Assembly (NCBI RefSeq): GCF_001698815.1
Contig: NZ_LGSI01000037.1
Location: forward strand, 2,791 to 66,790
DNA: 64,000 bases
Direction: 5' to 3'
DNA from: Pseudomonas syringae
Lineage (GTDB): Bacteria > Pseudomonadota > Gammaproteobacteria > Pseudomonadales > Pseudomonadaceae
Both the position numbers and the translations under genes were made by a program. Under the pieces are notes generated by a model. That model saw only the letters and a list, made by a program, of their open reading frames with translations. It ran no database searches and was not told the origin of the DNA. Positions 16,560 to 27,600 of this stretch are shown here, in pieces (the stretch's first letter is position 1; each line of letters begins with the position of its first letter).

Positions 16560-18275
16560 ATGCTCAACAGCCATTACCAAAGTGAGCTAAACAACCTGCG
16601 GCGGCTGGCGGACGAGTTTGCCCGCAAGAACCCGGCGCTGGCCCCTCTGCTCGGAGTGGACTCGGCCAGTGATCCCGACGTCGAGCGCCTGCTCGAGGGT
16701 GTCGCGTTTCTTACCGGCATGGTTCGTCAACGGCTCGACGATGAGTTTCCTGAGTTCATTCAGGAATTGGCGCAGTTGCTGTATCCGCATTTCCTGCAAC
16801 CATTGCCTTGCATGACCTTGCTCCAATACAAACCCGGCGTTGCCTTGCAGGAAGTCATGGACGTGCCGGCGGGCAGTGAGGTCGCTTCAGTGCCGATTGA
16901 TGGTCAACGCGTGGTTTTTCGCAGTGCCTATCCGGTGGCTCTGGAGCCTTTGCAGCTGACGTCTGCCCAATGGGAAGGGGGCAGCGGCAAAGAGCGCAGC
17001 ATACTGCTGGAGTTTGCTTTTACCTGTGCCAGGCCAGACGCCTGGGAAGCGGACAGTCTGTGCTTTTACCTGGGTGACGGTCTTGCGGATGCCGGAAAGT
17101 TGCTCAGATTGTTGCAGCTCAATTTGCGTGAAATTCGCATCAGCGCGCCGGGCCTGCCGCTTACCGTATTGCCATCCCGGCACTTGCGCGGCCTGGGGTT
17201 CGACACCCATAACTCGTTGTTGCCGTACCCGGAAAACGCTCACCCAGCTTATCGCTGCGTGCAGGAATACTTTGCGTTGCCAGAGAAGTTTCTGTTTGTC
17301 GAACTGTCTGGCTTCAGACAATGGCGCAATCGTGGCAATCAGGGGCGCTTCAGTGTGCGTCTGATGTTTGATGACTTGCCGGACTGGACTCCCGATCTGA
17401 CGGGTAGCAGTTTCATGCTCGGCGTGACCCCCGCCATCAATCTGTTCCAACAAGATGCTCACCCGCTACGCATCGATCACAAGCAGCCGGACTACAGAGT
17501 CCAGCCCGTCGATCATAGCCAGCGAGGCAGCATGAGCATTCATTCGGTGCTCAAAGTGGTCAGCTACACCGCCGCAGGGGGCGAGCGCAGGCTGCAGCCG
17601 TTCAATTCATTCTCACAAAGCGAAACATTCACGCTGCGCATTCGTGCTTCAAATATTGACGCTCAGGGCTACGAGCATTTTCTGAGCCTGCCTTACAACA
17701 ATGGCAAGGCGCAGGAAGAGATGACGCTCTCTATCGGGTTGTTGTGCACCAATGGCCAACTTCCAGAAAGCTTGCGCCTCGGCGATCTGAGCCACCCCAC
17801 GGACAGTTCGCCGCCGCGAGCCACGTTCACCAATATTCGCAGCGTCACGCGCGCGCAATCGCCAAAGTTCGACGACACGCTGTTGTGGCGAGTGCTTTCC
17901 CAGCTCAATGCCAACCACTTTCGCCTGGCCGATCGCGATTACTTGTGCGGGTTGCTTTCGCTGTATCTGCCCGGTGACTCGGACGCCGCTCAAAACGCCA
18001 ATCGCCAGCGTATCGAATCCATTGAGCGTGTCACGGTCATTCAGGAACGTCGTTTTATTCGCGGGTTACCCATTGAAGGCAGCGTCATCCAGGTGGACTG
18101 CCGCGGCGATCACTTCCTGAGCCCCGGCAATGTCTACATGTTCGGCTGCGTGCTCGACGAGTTTTTTGCTGGCTGTGCGGCTGCCAACAGCTTTACCGCC
18201 TTTACGCTGCACGACAGCGCTAACCACGAGACCTTGAAATGGCCAGCGAAGATCGGGCACCAGCGCCTGCTGTAG
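16560..18275 (+). CDS. tssF: T6SS baseplate subunit TssF
   Basis: TssF forms the baseplate wedge with TssG, TssE and TssK. The 571-residue protein starts with the diagnostic YQSELNNLRRLADEFARKNP and GVAFLTGMVRQRLDDEFPE, followed by LYPHFLQPLPCMTLLQ. The C-terminus contains FIRGLPIEGSVIQVDC and a final YMFGCVLDEFFA region. Length and motifs are normal. It overlaps tssG by 37 bases. Confidence 0.96.
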   Translation: MLNSHYQSELNNLRRLADEFARKNPALAPLLGVDSASDPDVERLLEGVAFLTGMVRQRLDDEFPEFIQELAQLLYPHFLQPLPCMTLLQYKPGVALQEVMDVPAGSEVASVPIDGQRVVFRSAYPVALEPLQLTSAQWEGGSGKERSILLEFAFTCARPDAWEADSLCFYLGDGLADAGKLLRLLQLNLREIRISAPGLPLTVLPSRHLRGLGFDTHNSLLPYPENAHPAYRCVQEYFALPEKFLFVELSGFRQWRNRGNQGRFSVRLMFDDLPDWTPDLTGSSFMLGVTPAINLFQQDAHPLRIDHKQPDYRVQPVDHSQRGSMSIHSVLKVVSYTAAGGERRLQPFNSFSQSETFTLRIRASNIDAQGYEHFLSLPYNNGKAQEEMTLSIGLLCTNGQLPESLRLGDLSHPTDSSPPRATFTNIRSVTRAQSPKFDDTLLWRVLSQLNANHFRLADRDYLCGLLSLYLPGDSDAAQNANRQRIESIERVTVIQERRFIRGLPIEGSVIQVDCRGDHFLSPGNVYMFGCVLDEFFAGCAAANSFTAFTLHDSANHETLKWPAKIGHQRLL

Positions 18276-19249
18276 CAGACCCTCTGCTCAGCCAAACGCG
18301 TGACTACGCATTTTTTCAGGCACTGCGTCTGTTACGGATGCGCTTCACTGACGAAAAGGCGTTTGCCGACAGCGTGCGTGTGCGGCCGCGTCTGGGCCTG
18401 GGTTTTCCGCAGCGCGATCTCGAAAGCATTGAACTCGACGAGCAGGGCCACTACCGCATAGAGGCGAATTTTTTTGGCTTGTATGGGGTGACTTCACCGC
18501 TTCCGACTTTCTACACCGAAGACCTGATAGACGAGCAGCAGCAGGGGCATTCCGCCGGCCGTGACTTTATCGACATCTTGCACGCATCACTTTACCCGCT
18601 GCTGTTTCGGGCATGGGAGAAGCATCGGGTCTGGATCAGCATCAACGAACGCAGCGAGCTCAATAGCCTGCGTCATTTACAAGCGCTCATAGGGGTTGCT
18701 GATGCTGGGCCTTCGCACCGCGACGACAGCCTTGAACTGCTCCGGTTTGCCGGCTTGTTCAACCAGTACCCGCGTTCTGCTCTGGGTTTGCAACAGCTGG
18801 TTCGGGCGGCACTCGGCGGCGACCCTGTCGAGGTGGTGCCCTGCGTAGAGATGCGTTTGCGCATTGATCGCCCAGCACGCACTTACCTGGGAATGCAATG
18901 CGGTGTGCTGGGCGAAAACAGTCTGCTCGGTCGGGAAATACTGGACCGCAGCGGCACCCTGGACATTCGTGTCGGGCCTATTAGTGCGGCCCGCTTCAAC
19001 CTGTTGTTGCCGGGGCAGCCCCTTTACAACCGCCTCGAAAAATTGGCCCACCTCTATATGCAGACGCCTTTGCGCCTGCGGTTGGTCGTGAGTCTGGACC
19101 CGCAAGAGCAGCACTGCGCCACGTTGGGTAACGGCTGGCAAAGTCTGGGGCTGGACACTTGGCTTGGCGACCGTACCGTAAAAGATGACGTTGTATTCAT
19201 GTTAACCGCTGGCAACAGCTCGATACCCGAAACGAGGACGCTGCAATGA
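18239..19249 (+). CDS. tssG: T6SS baseplate subunit TssG
   Basis: This 336-residue partner of TssF in the baseplate wedge shows YAFFQALRLLRMRF, RVRPRLGLGFPQRDLESIEL and FFGLYGVTSPLPTFYTEDL near the N-terminus, all family signatures. The ATG at 18239 lies within the tssF 3' end, and the gene overlaps clpV by 4 bases (ATGA), consistent with coupled translation. Confidence 0.96.
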   Translation: MASEDRAPAPAVADPLLSQTRDYAFFQALRLLRMRFTDEKAFADSVRVRPRLGLGFPQRDLESIELDEQGHYRIEANFFGLYGVTSPLPTFYTEDLIDEQQQGHSAGRDFIDILHASLYPLLFRAWEKHRVWISINERSELNSLRHLQALIGVADAGPSHRDDSLELLRFAGLFNQYPRSALGLQQLVRAALGGDPVEVVPCVEMRLRIDRPARTYLGMQCGVLGENSLLGREILDRSGTLDIRVGPISAARFNLLLPGQPLYNRLEKLAHLYMQTPLRLRLVVSLDPQEQHCATLGNGWQSLGLDTWLGDRTVKDDVVFMLTAGNSSIPETRTLQ

Positions 19250-21948
19250 TTCAGGTAGAACTCAAACCGCTGTTCGCACGGCTCAATGTGTATGGCACCA
19301 AAGCCCTGGAGAACGCGGCGGGCCTGACCCTGGCGCGCACCCATTACGAGATTTCGGTAGAGCACATGCTGCGTCAGTTGCTGGAAGATCCTAATGCTGA
19401 CACCACACGTATTCTGACTCGTTTCGAAATCGACCCGTTGCGCTTGCGAGCCTTGCTCGATGATGGCCTGACGCAACTCAAGAACGGTAATCCAGGGCGA
19501 CCGGTGTTCGCCAGCCTGCTCACCGAGTGGATTCAGGATGCCTGGCTGATTGCCTCGCTGGTGGTTGGCACCGGTCGTATTCGTGGTGGGTCGTTGCTGT
19601 TGGCGTTGGTTTCCCGTTTGGGTTATTACACCGCCGGTACGCGTTATGGCGAAATGCTCAAGCCGATTTCTACTGATGCCTTGACTGCCGAATTTGCTCA
19701 GTTGCTGGCCGGTTCCAGCGAGGGGCCGCTGGACAGCCTGCAAATCGGCTCGGCGTCCTCGACTGTTGCCAGCGCTGGCGGTGTTGCACCGGCTGCTGAA
19801 GATAACATCGCCCGGTTTTGCGAGGACCTCACCGCCAAGGCTGCAGCGGGGCGCATTGACCCGATTTTCGGTCGCGACGATGAAATTCGTCAGATGATCG
19901 ACATCCTTGCTCGTCGTCGTAAAAACAACCCGATAGCCGTGGGTGAGCCGGGTGTCGGCAAGTCCGCAGTGGTGGAGGGGCTGGCGTTGCTGATCAGCCA
20001 GAACGAAGTGCCCGACTTCCTCAAGAACACCCGCCTGCTCAGCCTGGATCTTGGTGCACTGGAGGCGGGTGCCAGCGTCAAGGGCGAGTTTGAAAACCGC
20101 CTTCGTGGGGTCATTGAAGAGATTAAGGCGTCTACCACCCCTGTCATCCTGTTTATCGATGAAGCGCACATGCTGATCGGCGCTGGCGGTGCCGCTGGTG
20201 GGTCCGATGCGGCTAACCTGCTCAAGCCTGCCCTGGCCCGGGGCGAGCTGCGCACCATCGCAGCCACTACCTGGTCTGAGTACAAAAAGTACTTCGAAAA
20301 AGACCCGGCCCTGGCGCGTCGCTTCCAACTGGTCAAGCTGGATGAGCCGAGCGTCAAGACTGCTGTGCTGATCCTGCGCGGCCTTAAGGGCCATTACGAA
20401 AAAGTCCACGGCGTGAGTGTACGCGACGACGCAATCGTGGCTGCGGCCGAGTTGTCGGATCGTTACATCACTGGCCGCCTGCTGCCCGACAAGGCCGTGG
20501 ACCTGCTCGACACTGCCAGCGCCCGGGTGCGTATCGGGCTGGGTATCAAGCCCGCTGATCTGGAGCGCATGGAGCGTCAATTGTCCGGGTTGGGGCGGGA
20601 GCTGACCGCACTTGAGCGCGACCAGGCCAACGGCTTTCCGGTGGAAGAGCAGCGCCTGGCTGACATCGCCGATGAAAAAGCCGGGATTGAAGACCGTCGT
20701 ATAACGCTGGAAACCCGTTGGCTCGCCGAGCGCCAAGCGGCGTTGCGTGTGCTCGATGCCCGCAAACAGCTGGCGCTGAAAGAAGAAGATATGCCCGTGC
20801 CCGCCGAAGGCGAAACGGCTCACGCACTGGCCTCGCTGGAAGAGCGTCAGGCCGAGCTGGAGCAGGCTCGCCAGTCGCTTGCCGCGCTGCAAGGTGACGA
20901 GCCACTGCTGTTCACTGAGGTCAATCCGGACGCCATCGCCAAGGTCGTGTCCGACTGGACCGGCGTGCCGCTGGGCAAAGTCTTGCGTGATGCGGCAGGT
21001 GGCGTGCTGGCTCTGGCAGCCAACATCAAGACGCGCATTCGCGGGCAAGACACTGCGGTCGAGCAGATTGCGGAAATCCTCAAGGCCGCACAGTCGGGGC
21101 TGCGCGATCCACAACAGCCATTGGGGGTGTTCTTGCTGGTAGGCCCGTCGGGCGTTGGCAAGACCGAAACTGCGTTGGCGGTGGCCGAACACTTGTTCGG
21201 CGGTGAGCAAGCAATGATTTCAGTCAACATGAGCGAATATCAGGAAAAGCACACCGTCAGCCGCCTGGTGGGTTCGCCTGCTGGTTACGTTGGATTTGGC
21301 GAGGGCGGCATGCTGACGGAGGCGGTGCGCAAACGTCCGTATTCAGTGGTGCTGCTTGATGAAGTGGAAAAGGCGCACCTGGATGTGGTGAACATTTTCT
21401 ACCAGGTCTTCGACAAAGGCAGTTTGTCTGACGGGGAAGGGCGGCAGATTGATTTCTCCAACACGGTGGTTCTGCTGACCAGCAACCTGGCTACCGAAGA
21501 AATCCAGAACCTGTGCGTCAACGGGCGTCCCGACCCCGACACACTGGCGGAAAAAATCCGGCCGACCTTGTCCCGTCATTTCAAGCCAGCACTGTTGGCG
21601 CGTATGACGATCGTGCCGTTCTTCACATTGGGTGGCGAGCAACTGGCTGGCATCGTACGGCTGAAACTGGGTCGACTCAGCGAACGCCTGTTGGCCGCAT
21701 CGAAAGTGCGTCTGACTTTCGCTGACGAAGTCGCCGATGCCATTGCCGCTCGCTGCACGGAAGTGGAAAGCGGAGCGCGCAATATCGATTTCATCCTGCG
21801 CAAGAGCCTGACGCCGCGTCTGTCGGATGTACTGCTAGGGGCGATTGCCGATCAGCGCCCACTGGCCGAACTGCACGTTGGCGTGGACACCTGCGGCGAG
21901 TGGGTGATCAGCAGCGTCGCACTGGACGAGCGCAGCGATGCATCTTAA
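19246..21948 (+). CDS. tssH: T6SS sheath-disassembly AAA+ ATPase TssH (ClpV)
   Basis: ClpV unfolds contracted TssB-TssC sheaths for reuse. The 900-residue protein has an N-terminal Clp-N domain (to about residue 150), a first AAA module with Walker A GEPGVGKS at 233-240 and Walker B ILFIDEAH, a middle coiled region, and a second AAA module with Walker A GPSGVGKT at about 630. The length is typical of ClpV1. The stop overlaps the next start by 11 bases. Confidence 0.97.
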   Translation: MIQVELKPLFARLNVYGTKALENAAGLTLARTHYEISVEHMLRQLLEDPNADTTRILTRFEIDPLRLRALLDDGLTQLKNGNPGRPVFASLLTEWIQDAWLIASLVVGTGRIRGGSLLLALVSRLGYYTAGTRYGEMLKPISTDALTAEFAQLLAGSSEGPLDSLQIGSASSTVASAGGVAPAAEDNIARFCEDLTAKAAAGRIDPIFGRDDEIRQMIDILARRRKNNPIAVGEPGVGKSAVVEGLALLISQNEVPDFLKNTRLLSLDLGALEAGASVKGEFENRLRGVIEEIKASTTPVILFIDEAHMLIGAGGAAGGSDAANLLKPALARGELRTIAATTWSEYKKYFEKDPALARRFQLVKLDEPSVKTAVLILRGLKGHYEKVHGVSVRDDAIVAAAELSDRYITGRLLPDKAVDLLDTASARVRIGLGIKPADLERMERQLSGLGRELTALERDQANGFPVEEQRLADIADEKAGIEDRRITLETRWLAERQAALRVLDARKQLALKEEDMPVPAEGETAHALASLEERQAELEQARQSLAALQGDEPLLFTEVNPDAIAKVVSDWTGVPLGKVLRDAAGGVLALAANIKTRIRGQDTAVEQIAEILKAAQSGLRDPQQPLGVFLLVGPSGVGKTETALAVAEHLFGGEQAMISVNMSEYQEKHTVSRLVGSPAGYVGFGEGGMLTEAVRKRPYSVVLLDEVEKAHLDVVNIFYQVFDKGSLSDGEGRQIDFSNTVVLLTSNLATEEIQNLCVNGRPDPDTLAEKIRPTLSRHFKPALLARMTIVPFFTLGGEQLAGIVRLKLGRLSERLLAASKVRLTFADEVADAIAARCTEVESGARNIDFILRKSLTPRLSDVLLGAIADQRPLAELHVGVDTCGEWVISSVALDERSDAS

Positions 21949-24601
21949 CGATGAACATGTCAGCTCATTGTCGGTTTCCCGTTATCGCGGGCACCGCGGT
22001 CCCTGCATGGTCGTTACTGTCGGGGTGCTTTACGGTGCCGATCAAAACATCGTGCCCGCAAATGAAACGCAAGCCTGGCTGAACAAACGCTTTGGTAAAC
22101 AGCCCTTTGACCGAGGCATGAAAAAAAGCCGGGGCACCTTTGCCGTTCAGGGAAGTGCTTACGCCGCGAACGTCACACAGCAAGACGGTATGGCAGTTCG
22201 GGTGCGGATGGGTGAGCTGGATAAAATCCTGCACGTCCATCCGCCCCGTCAGTGGCACAAGGGCTTGCTCGGTTGGAGTCCGCTACCGAGCGGTGTGCTG
22301 ACTGTTCTGCCGCTTGAGTTAGGCCTGGCATACGGCGGGGCGGGCAGCCAAGACAACCCAGATGGGATCGGCTATGTACTCGACGCAGGTCAGGCTGACG
22401 GGTTGGCTTTGCCGCAGATCGAGAGTCCGGCGACGCCATTGCGTGCCCCAGGGGAGCGTGCACCGGTGGCGAGTTTTCTACCACTTGCGCCGCAATCAAG
22501 TGAGCGCCGCGCCTTTTTAGGGACTTGCGACGAGGCATGGAAAAAGCTGCGGGCGCCCTTTGTACCGATGGACACCGACCCACGCTGGTTCGACGAAGTG
22601 GCACAGGACCAATGTCAGCAGGGCTATTGGTCGGGCCATGAAAACTGGTTGGCGCAGGGCATGCACCCGACTCAAGCGCAGGTAGCGGGGCGCCTGCCCG
22701 GCTTGCGGTTGCGCTTGTTTGTCCAGCGGCACGCACTTGGCCCAACCGATGCGGGTGTCATTGAAGAGACGGCGCTTGATCTGGATACGGTCTGGCTGTT
22801 TCCGGATGAAGAGCGCCTGTTACTGCTGTATCGGGTTGAGGTCGATGTTGTGGATATCGACGGCGACGATCTGGCGGGATTGGCAGCTGTGTGCGAACGC
22901 CTCGGTGAAGAGGCCAGAACAGCTGAGCACTGGAAGGCTGAGTTGTGGCGGCAACGACCTGCCAAGGCATCGAGCGCATCGCCAACCCCGGAGCCGTTCG
23001 AGCCGGGCCCGCATGCCGCATCGCAAGCCTTAAGCGCGCAACTGCCGGCGTTGATGGCTGAAGTCAGTAAACAGCATGCCAGTTATGGCGTGGAGCTGGA
23101 AAAGCTAGGAGCACAGGCTGCCTCCACGCCTGCTGTGGACATGGACACGGGCCAGCTTAATTTCGTCACCTTGGTGGAACCCCTGAAGCAAAGGACGGAT
23201 TGTGCTCATGCAAGCCTTGCTACTGAGCTTAACCCGTTGGCCGGGAAGCACGTTCCGCCCGCCGCCGCGCCGCTAGCCGATCAGACAGGAATTGAAGCGC
23301 TTGAGGCCGCTACGGCGCAGTGGCAGGCAGGTCTTGAACAACAGATGGCCGAGTTGAACCGTCTGCTGGAGGGCATGCCGCCTGATGTGTTGGCGCAATT
23401 GCACGCGCAGCAGCTTGCGGGTTCTTTGAGTCTCAATCAGTCAATGAGCGGTGCCGAATTGGCGGCCCTGCAAGCCTCGATGGAGGCCTCGAATGCTGAT
23501 CTTGCGAAACATACGGCGCTGCTGGAAGCAGAACTCGCCCAATTGCAGAAAGACACCGCGGCACTCGATCCGGCTGTTTTTGCGCCGGTCCCTCCTGAGG
23601 TAAAGCCTGCCTGGACGCGGGAGTTGTTGCAAGCCGCCTGCGATGCCCGCCAGGCCCTGGACGGTGTACGGCTGGTGGCACTGGATCTGTCCGGGATGAA
23701 TCTCATTGCAGTCAACCTGGGCAACTGCGTGTTGCAGGGTTGCAAGCTCAACGGCGCGGCCCTCGGCGGCAGCAATTTCAACGGCGCCCAACTGACTGAC
23801 TGCGACCTCAGCGACGCCGATCTGGCCATGGCAGATTTTGCCAACACGATGCTGGAGCGTTGTGTGTTCCAACGTATCAAGGCCGCCCAGCTCAACCTGG
23901 CGGATGCCTACGTCGCCGACTGCGATTTCACGCAAGCCGATTTAAGCGCGAGCAAAGCAATGCGCGGAAGTTTTACCCAGTGCCGCTTCAACAAGGCGCT
24001 GATGCAAGCCGTTGATTGGAGCGGGGCGCGCTGGAGCGATTGCGATTTAAGCGGTGCCGGGCTGGCTGATAGCCAACTGGGCAAAACCCAGATGCGCGCT
24101 TGCCAGCTGGATGCAGTCAGCCTGCGCGCTGCCGACCTGCATCAGGCCGACTGGTCGGATGTTATCGGCAGTGACATCGATTTGAGCAACGCCCATTTGC
24201 AGAACTGGCGCGTGGAGCCGGGTTGCCAGCTTCCCGGAATACGGCTGGACGGTGCCGATCTGACGCAGGCCAGCTTGCAGGCCGCGAATCTCAGTCGCGC
24301 CAGCCTGCGTAATGCGTGCCTGGCCAGGGCGCTGGTGATGCGTTGCAACCTGAGCGACAGCGATGCCTACCGGGTCGATGCTCGTGGCGCGGACCTCAGC
24401 TCCAGTGACCTGAGCCGGGCGCAATGGGTCGGTGCCAATCTGTTCGAAGCCCGCTTGCGCAAGGTCAGGCTCGAGGGTGCCGACTTGAGCGGCAGCAACT
24501 TGCACGGCGTAAACAGCGAAGGAGCGCGAGGGCTTGGCGCGCGCCTTGAGGGCGCGTTGATGACACGTTGCCGATTAACCGAGGACTTGGCAAATGCTTG
24601 A
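21938..24601 (+). CDS. DUF2169 - pentapeptide-repeat fusion, T6SS accessory/adaptor
   Basis: This 887-residue protein is specific to one class of T6SS clusters. Residues 1 to about 310 form a DUF2169 domain (VVTVGVLYGAD, WLNKRFGKQPFDRGMKKSRGTFAVQG, GYWSGHENWLAQGMHP and LWLFPDEER-type segments). DUF2169 proteins are known as adaptors that help load PAAR/VgrG-linked cargo. Residues about 340-560 are Ala/Gln/Glu-rich and probably coiled coil. Residues about 570-887 are pentapeptide repeats (A(D/N)Lxx), forming a right-handed quadrilateral helix. It has no signal peptide. Acting as a scaffold or chaperone for the spike encoded next door is inferred from context. Confidence 0.85.
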   Translation: MHLNDEHVSSLSVSRYRGHRGPCMVVTVGVLYGADQNIVPANETQAWLNKRFGKQPFDRGMKKSRGTFAVQGSAYAANVTQQDGMAVRVRMGELDKILHVHPPRQWHKGLLGWSPLPSGVLTVLPLELGLAYGGAGSQDNPDGIGYVLDAGQADGLALPQIESPATPLRAPGERAPVASFLPLAPQSSERRAFLGTCDEAWKKLRAPFVPMDTDPRWFDEVAQDQCQQGYWSGHENWLAQGMHPTQAQVAGRLPGLRLRLFVQRHALGPTDAGVIEETALDLDTVWLFPDEERLLLLYRVEVDVVDIDGDDLAGLAAVCERLGEEARTAEHWKAELWRQRPAKASSASPTPEPFEPGPHAASQALSAQLPALMAEVSKQHASYGVELEKLGAQAASTPAVDMDTGQLNFVTLVEPLKQRTDCAHASLATELNPLAGKHVPPAAAPLADQTGIEALEAATAQWQAGLEQQMAELNRLLEGMPPDVLAQLHAQQLAGSLSLNQSMSGAELAALQASMEASNADLAKHTALLEAELAQLQKDTAALDPAVFAPVPPEVKPAWTRELLQAACDARQALDGVRLVALDLSGMNLIAVNLGNCVLQGCKLNGAALGGSNFNGAQLTDCDLSDADLAMADFANTMLERCVFQRIKAAQLNLADAYVADCDFTQADLSASKAMRGSFTQCRFNKALMQAVDWSGARWSDCDLSGAGLADSQLGKTQMRACQLDAVSLRAADLHQADWSDVIGSDIDLSNAHLQNWRVEPGCQLPGIRLDGADLTQASLQAANLSRASLRNACLARALVMRCNLSDSDAYRVDARGADLSSSDLSRAQWVGANLFEARLRKVRLEGADLSGSNLHGVNSEGARGLGARLEGALMTRCRLTEDLANA

Positions 24602-24663
24602 GCCCGCCGGTTCTCTTCTTTTTGTCAGTGTTGTCCGTTGTGACGACGAGCAAGGATTTCAAT

Positions 24664-27600
24664 ATGCCCGCTAATGATTCGTCCCTGTGCAGTTTCACCT
24701 CTACTGCATTGCCAGTGGCCAGCGGCGACCCCACGTTTGTCGTACTCGACTGGCACGGTGAGGAAGGCATTTCGCGACCGTATCGTTTTGAAGTCCGCTT
24801 GGCCTGTGAACAGCAAGTGCTCTACGAGTGCATGCTGGGTGAAAGGGCAACGCTGATTTTGCGTGACGACGCGCAGGCTGCCGAGAGCAAATACCATGGC
24901 GTCGTGACTGAAGTAGAACAGCTGGAAAGTGACGAAACCTATCAGTATTACCGGGTGGTGCTCGAGCCAAAAATGGCGCTGCTGCGCCAGTGTCACTTTT
25001 CGGATGTGTGGCTGAAAACCTCATTGACCGCGTTGATCGCCGACATCATGAGTAACGTCGGCTTGCATGCCAAGCCCGCCCAGGACACGGTTGGTATCGA
25101 CTACGATTACACCGTGGCATTTACCCAAAATGCAGCAGTCGGTGAAGCCGAGTTTATCTGCCAGTTTGAAGAAAGCAGTTTTGCTTTTCTTTCCCGCCGC
25201 CTTGAGCAGGCCGGCGTTTATTATTATTTCGAACAGGGCAAAGATCGCGAGTTGTTGGTGCTATGCAACGACATCGCCAGGCAGGGGCCATCAAGCCCCA
25301 TCGCACTCACTTACTTCCCCATGAATGCGACCACCACGGCGGTCACTCAGGCAGTACTGCGCTCTTTCAAAAGGCGTGTGACTCATCCGGTCAAGCGTGT
25401 TGTTTTACAGGATTTCAATCCTAATATCGTCACTGGCATGGTCATGGTACAGGGCGACTCCAGAAGAGGCGCGTCGCCTGACAGTACCTACATTGCGTAT
25501 GGTGAACACTTTGCCGATGTGGCAACGGGCGACCTGTTGGCCGGCCTGCGCGCACAAGCCCTGAGTTGCCGGGAAAGCGAGTTTCATGGGCGCGGCCGGG
25601 CCACGGAGTTGAGGGTCGGCGCAACGATGATGTTTTCCACCGCCTTGTTTGCCGGTGCAGATAATCTCACTAGCGAGCGCGTCGATGCGGTGGCCGGTCT
25701 CGCCGGTACTTATTTCATTATCGAAGTCAAACACCGTGGCAGCCAGCCGCTGCCCACCGGCGATACTTACCAGGCAGGTAACGGCGACAGTGAAACGCAC
25801 TTTATAGCCCTGCCCAGTGATGTTCAGTACCGGGACAGCTGTAAAACGGCAAAGCCTTACATTGGTGCGCCTATCAGTGCATTTATTGATGCAGAAGATG
25901 CAGTCCTGACCGCTGAATCACGGCTTGCGGGTGATGTTGATGATCTGACTCAGGCCGCGAAGACCCTTAACACCTCGATACCTGAATTGAGCATTGCTAA
26001 AGCGGCTTCTGAGAAGGCCGATGCCGAGCTTGCCGTCGCAAGTGCCACCACGAAGCGTAAGCGTGACGAAGCAACAACCTATGAGCTGCGTTATGAACCC
26101 GGTGTAACGCCTCAACTCCATGCCAGCCACCTTGCCGAATATAAACGCGTGGCGGCGCAAGCCGCAGTGGCTGAAGCAACACTCAAGACTGCCGCCGATA
26201 CAGCCAAAAGCGTTTACACGAAGGCGGGTGACACTCAGACAAACGCGCAGGCAAAAGAAACGTTGAGCTCGCAGACTATGCTCGCCGACTGGAAGTCAGC
26301 CAATACGCCTTATTTGAACAGTGAGGGTTGCTACAAAGTCAGGTTTCCGTTTGTTCGTGCAAGTAAAAGTGGAACGTTATGTTCTGCGTTTGTGCGCATG
26401 GCGTCCATGTCCAGCGGTGTTGAACACGGTATGAACCTGCCGCTATTACCGGGCACAGAAGTGTTGGTGTCGTTTTTGGGTGGCGATCCTGATCGGCCTA
26501 TTATTATTGGCAGCGTGCCGAATGCGGTTAATAAAAATAAAGTCAACGAGACCAACAAAACCCAGAGCGGGCTGTCCAGCCCGTTGGGTCATTTCCTGGC
26601 CATGGACGATGTACCGACCGGTCCGCTGATGAAAATGGGCTCACCGGCGGGGCAATCATCGCTCACGTTCGGCCAGGGTGAGGTCAATGGTGTGAACTTG
26701 CGCACCGCGGATCACTTGCAGTTGTCTTCAAGTTCATTAAAACAACAGGTACCTGATATATACAGTTTGAGCATTGGCGCCGATGAGGTAACAGGCTCGA
26801 GCGCTACCGCGTTCTATGCAAAATCACCCGACGATTTCAAAGGGCTGGTCGATGCCAGCTCGCCGACAGGCATTGGTAAACGCCCCATACCCCCGGTCGC
26901 AACGATTGCTGACGAAATAGCGCTGACCACCAAGTGGGGCGGCACCCCTTGGACGATACCGACTACCGACTGGAACTCCAGCACCACAGCGTCAGACTCG
27001 AACCGGCCTGATATTTCCACCCGGCTTGGCAAGAGTCTTAGTCTGGTGGACCTCTGGAGCAGTGTCGGTTGGGGGATCGCCAATGCCGTTACTGGCTTTA
27101 CTCCATTTGTAGGGGCGTCGCACTTTGGGCACGCCGATACCAAAGTGTCGGGCAAGGCACCATATTTGGTCGAGCTGAATACAGCTGCCACCCAAACCAG
27201 TGCCAATTTTGGTACACGCAAGGAAGTGCTTGACGATTTTCAGTCTGCGATCTATTACAGCTACAGTGGTGAAAAAGCCAATGTCAATATTGGTAAAGGT
27301 ACCTACATTTACGATACGTATCGAAAAGAAGATGCAACCGCTATACAAATCAATACGACCAGCCACTCCGTAGACACCATTATCAGTGCAATGGATGCCA
27401 CAGTGGTCGACGTGACGAGCGAATTCTACAGTGTGGCTGGAATTGTAAAAGCCAGTATTTCTGGCAATAAGCACAAAATCACCATGACTGAAAAAGGCAT
27501 TGTTATCGAAGCCATCGGGGCGCCTATTCTGCTCAACGGTGATGTGGTTATTGGCGGTAGTTTGCTGGTCAAGGATGATTTGCTGGTTGAAGGTGATGCA

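Noticed and set aside
19054..21210. A 718-codon open frame antisense to clpV
   Set aside because: It mirrors a highly conserved ATPase gene in GC-rich DNA; its composition is low-complexity shadow and it has no ribosome-binding site or family resemblance.
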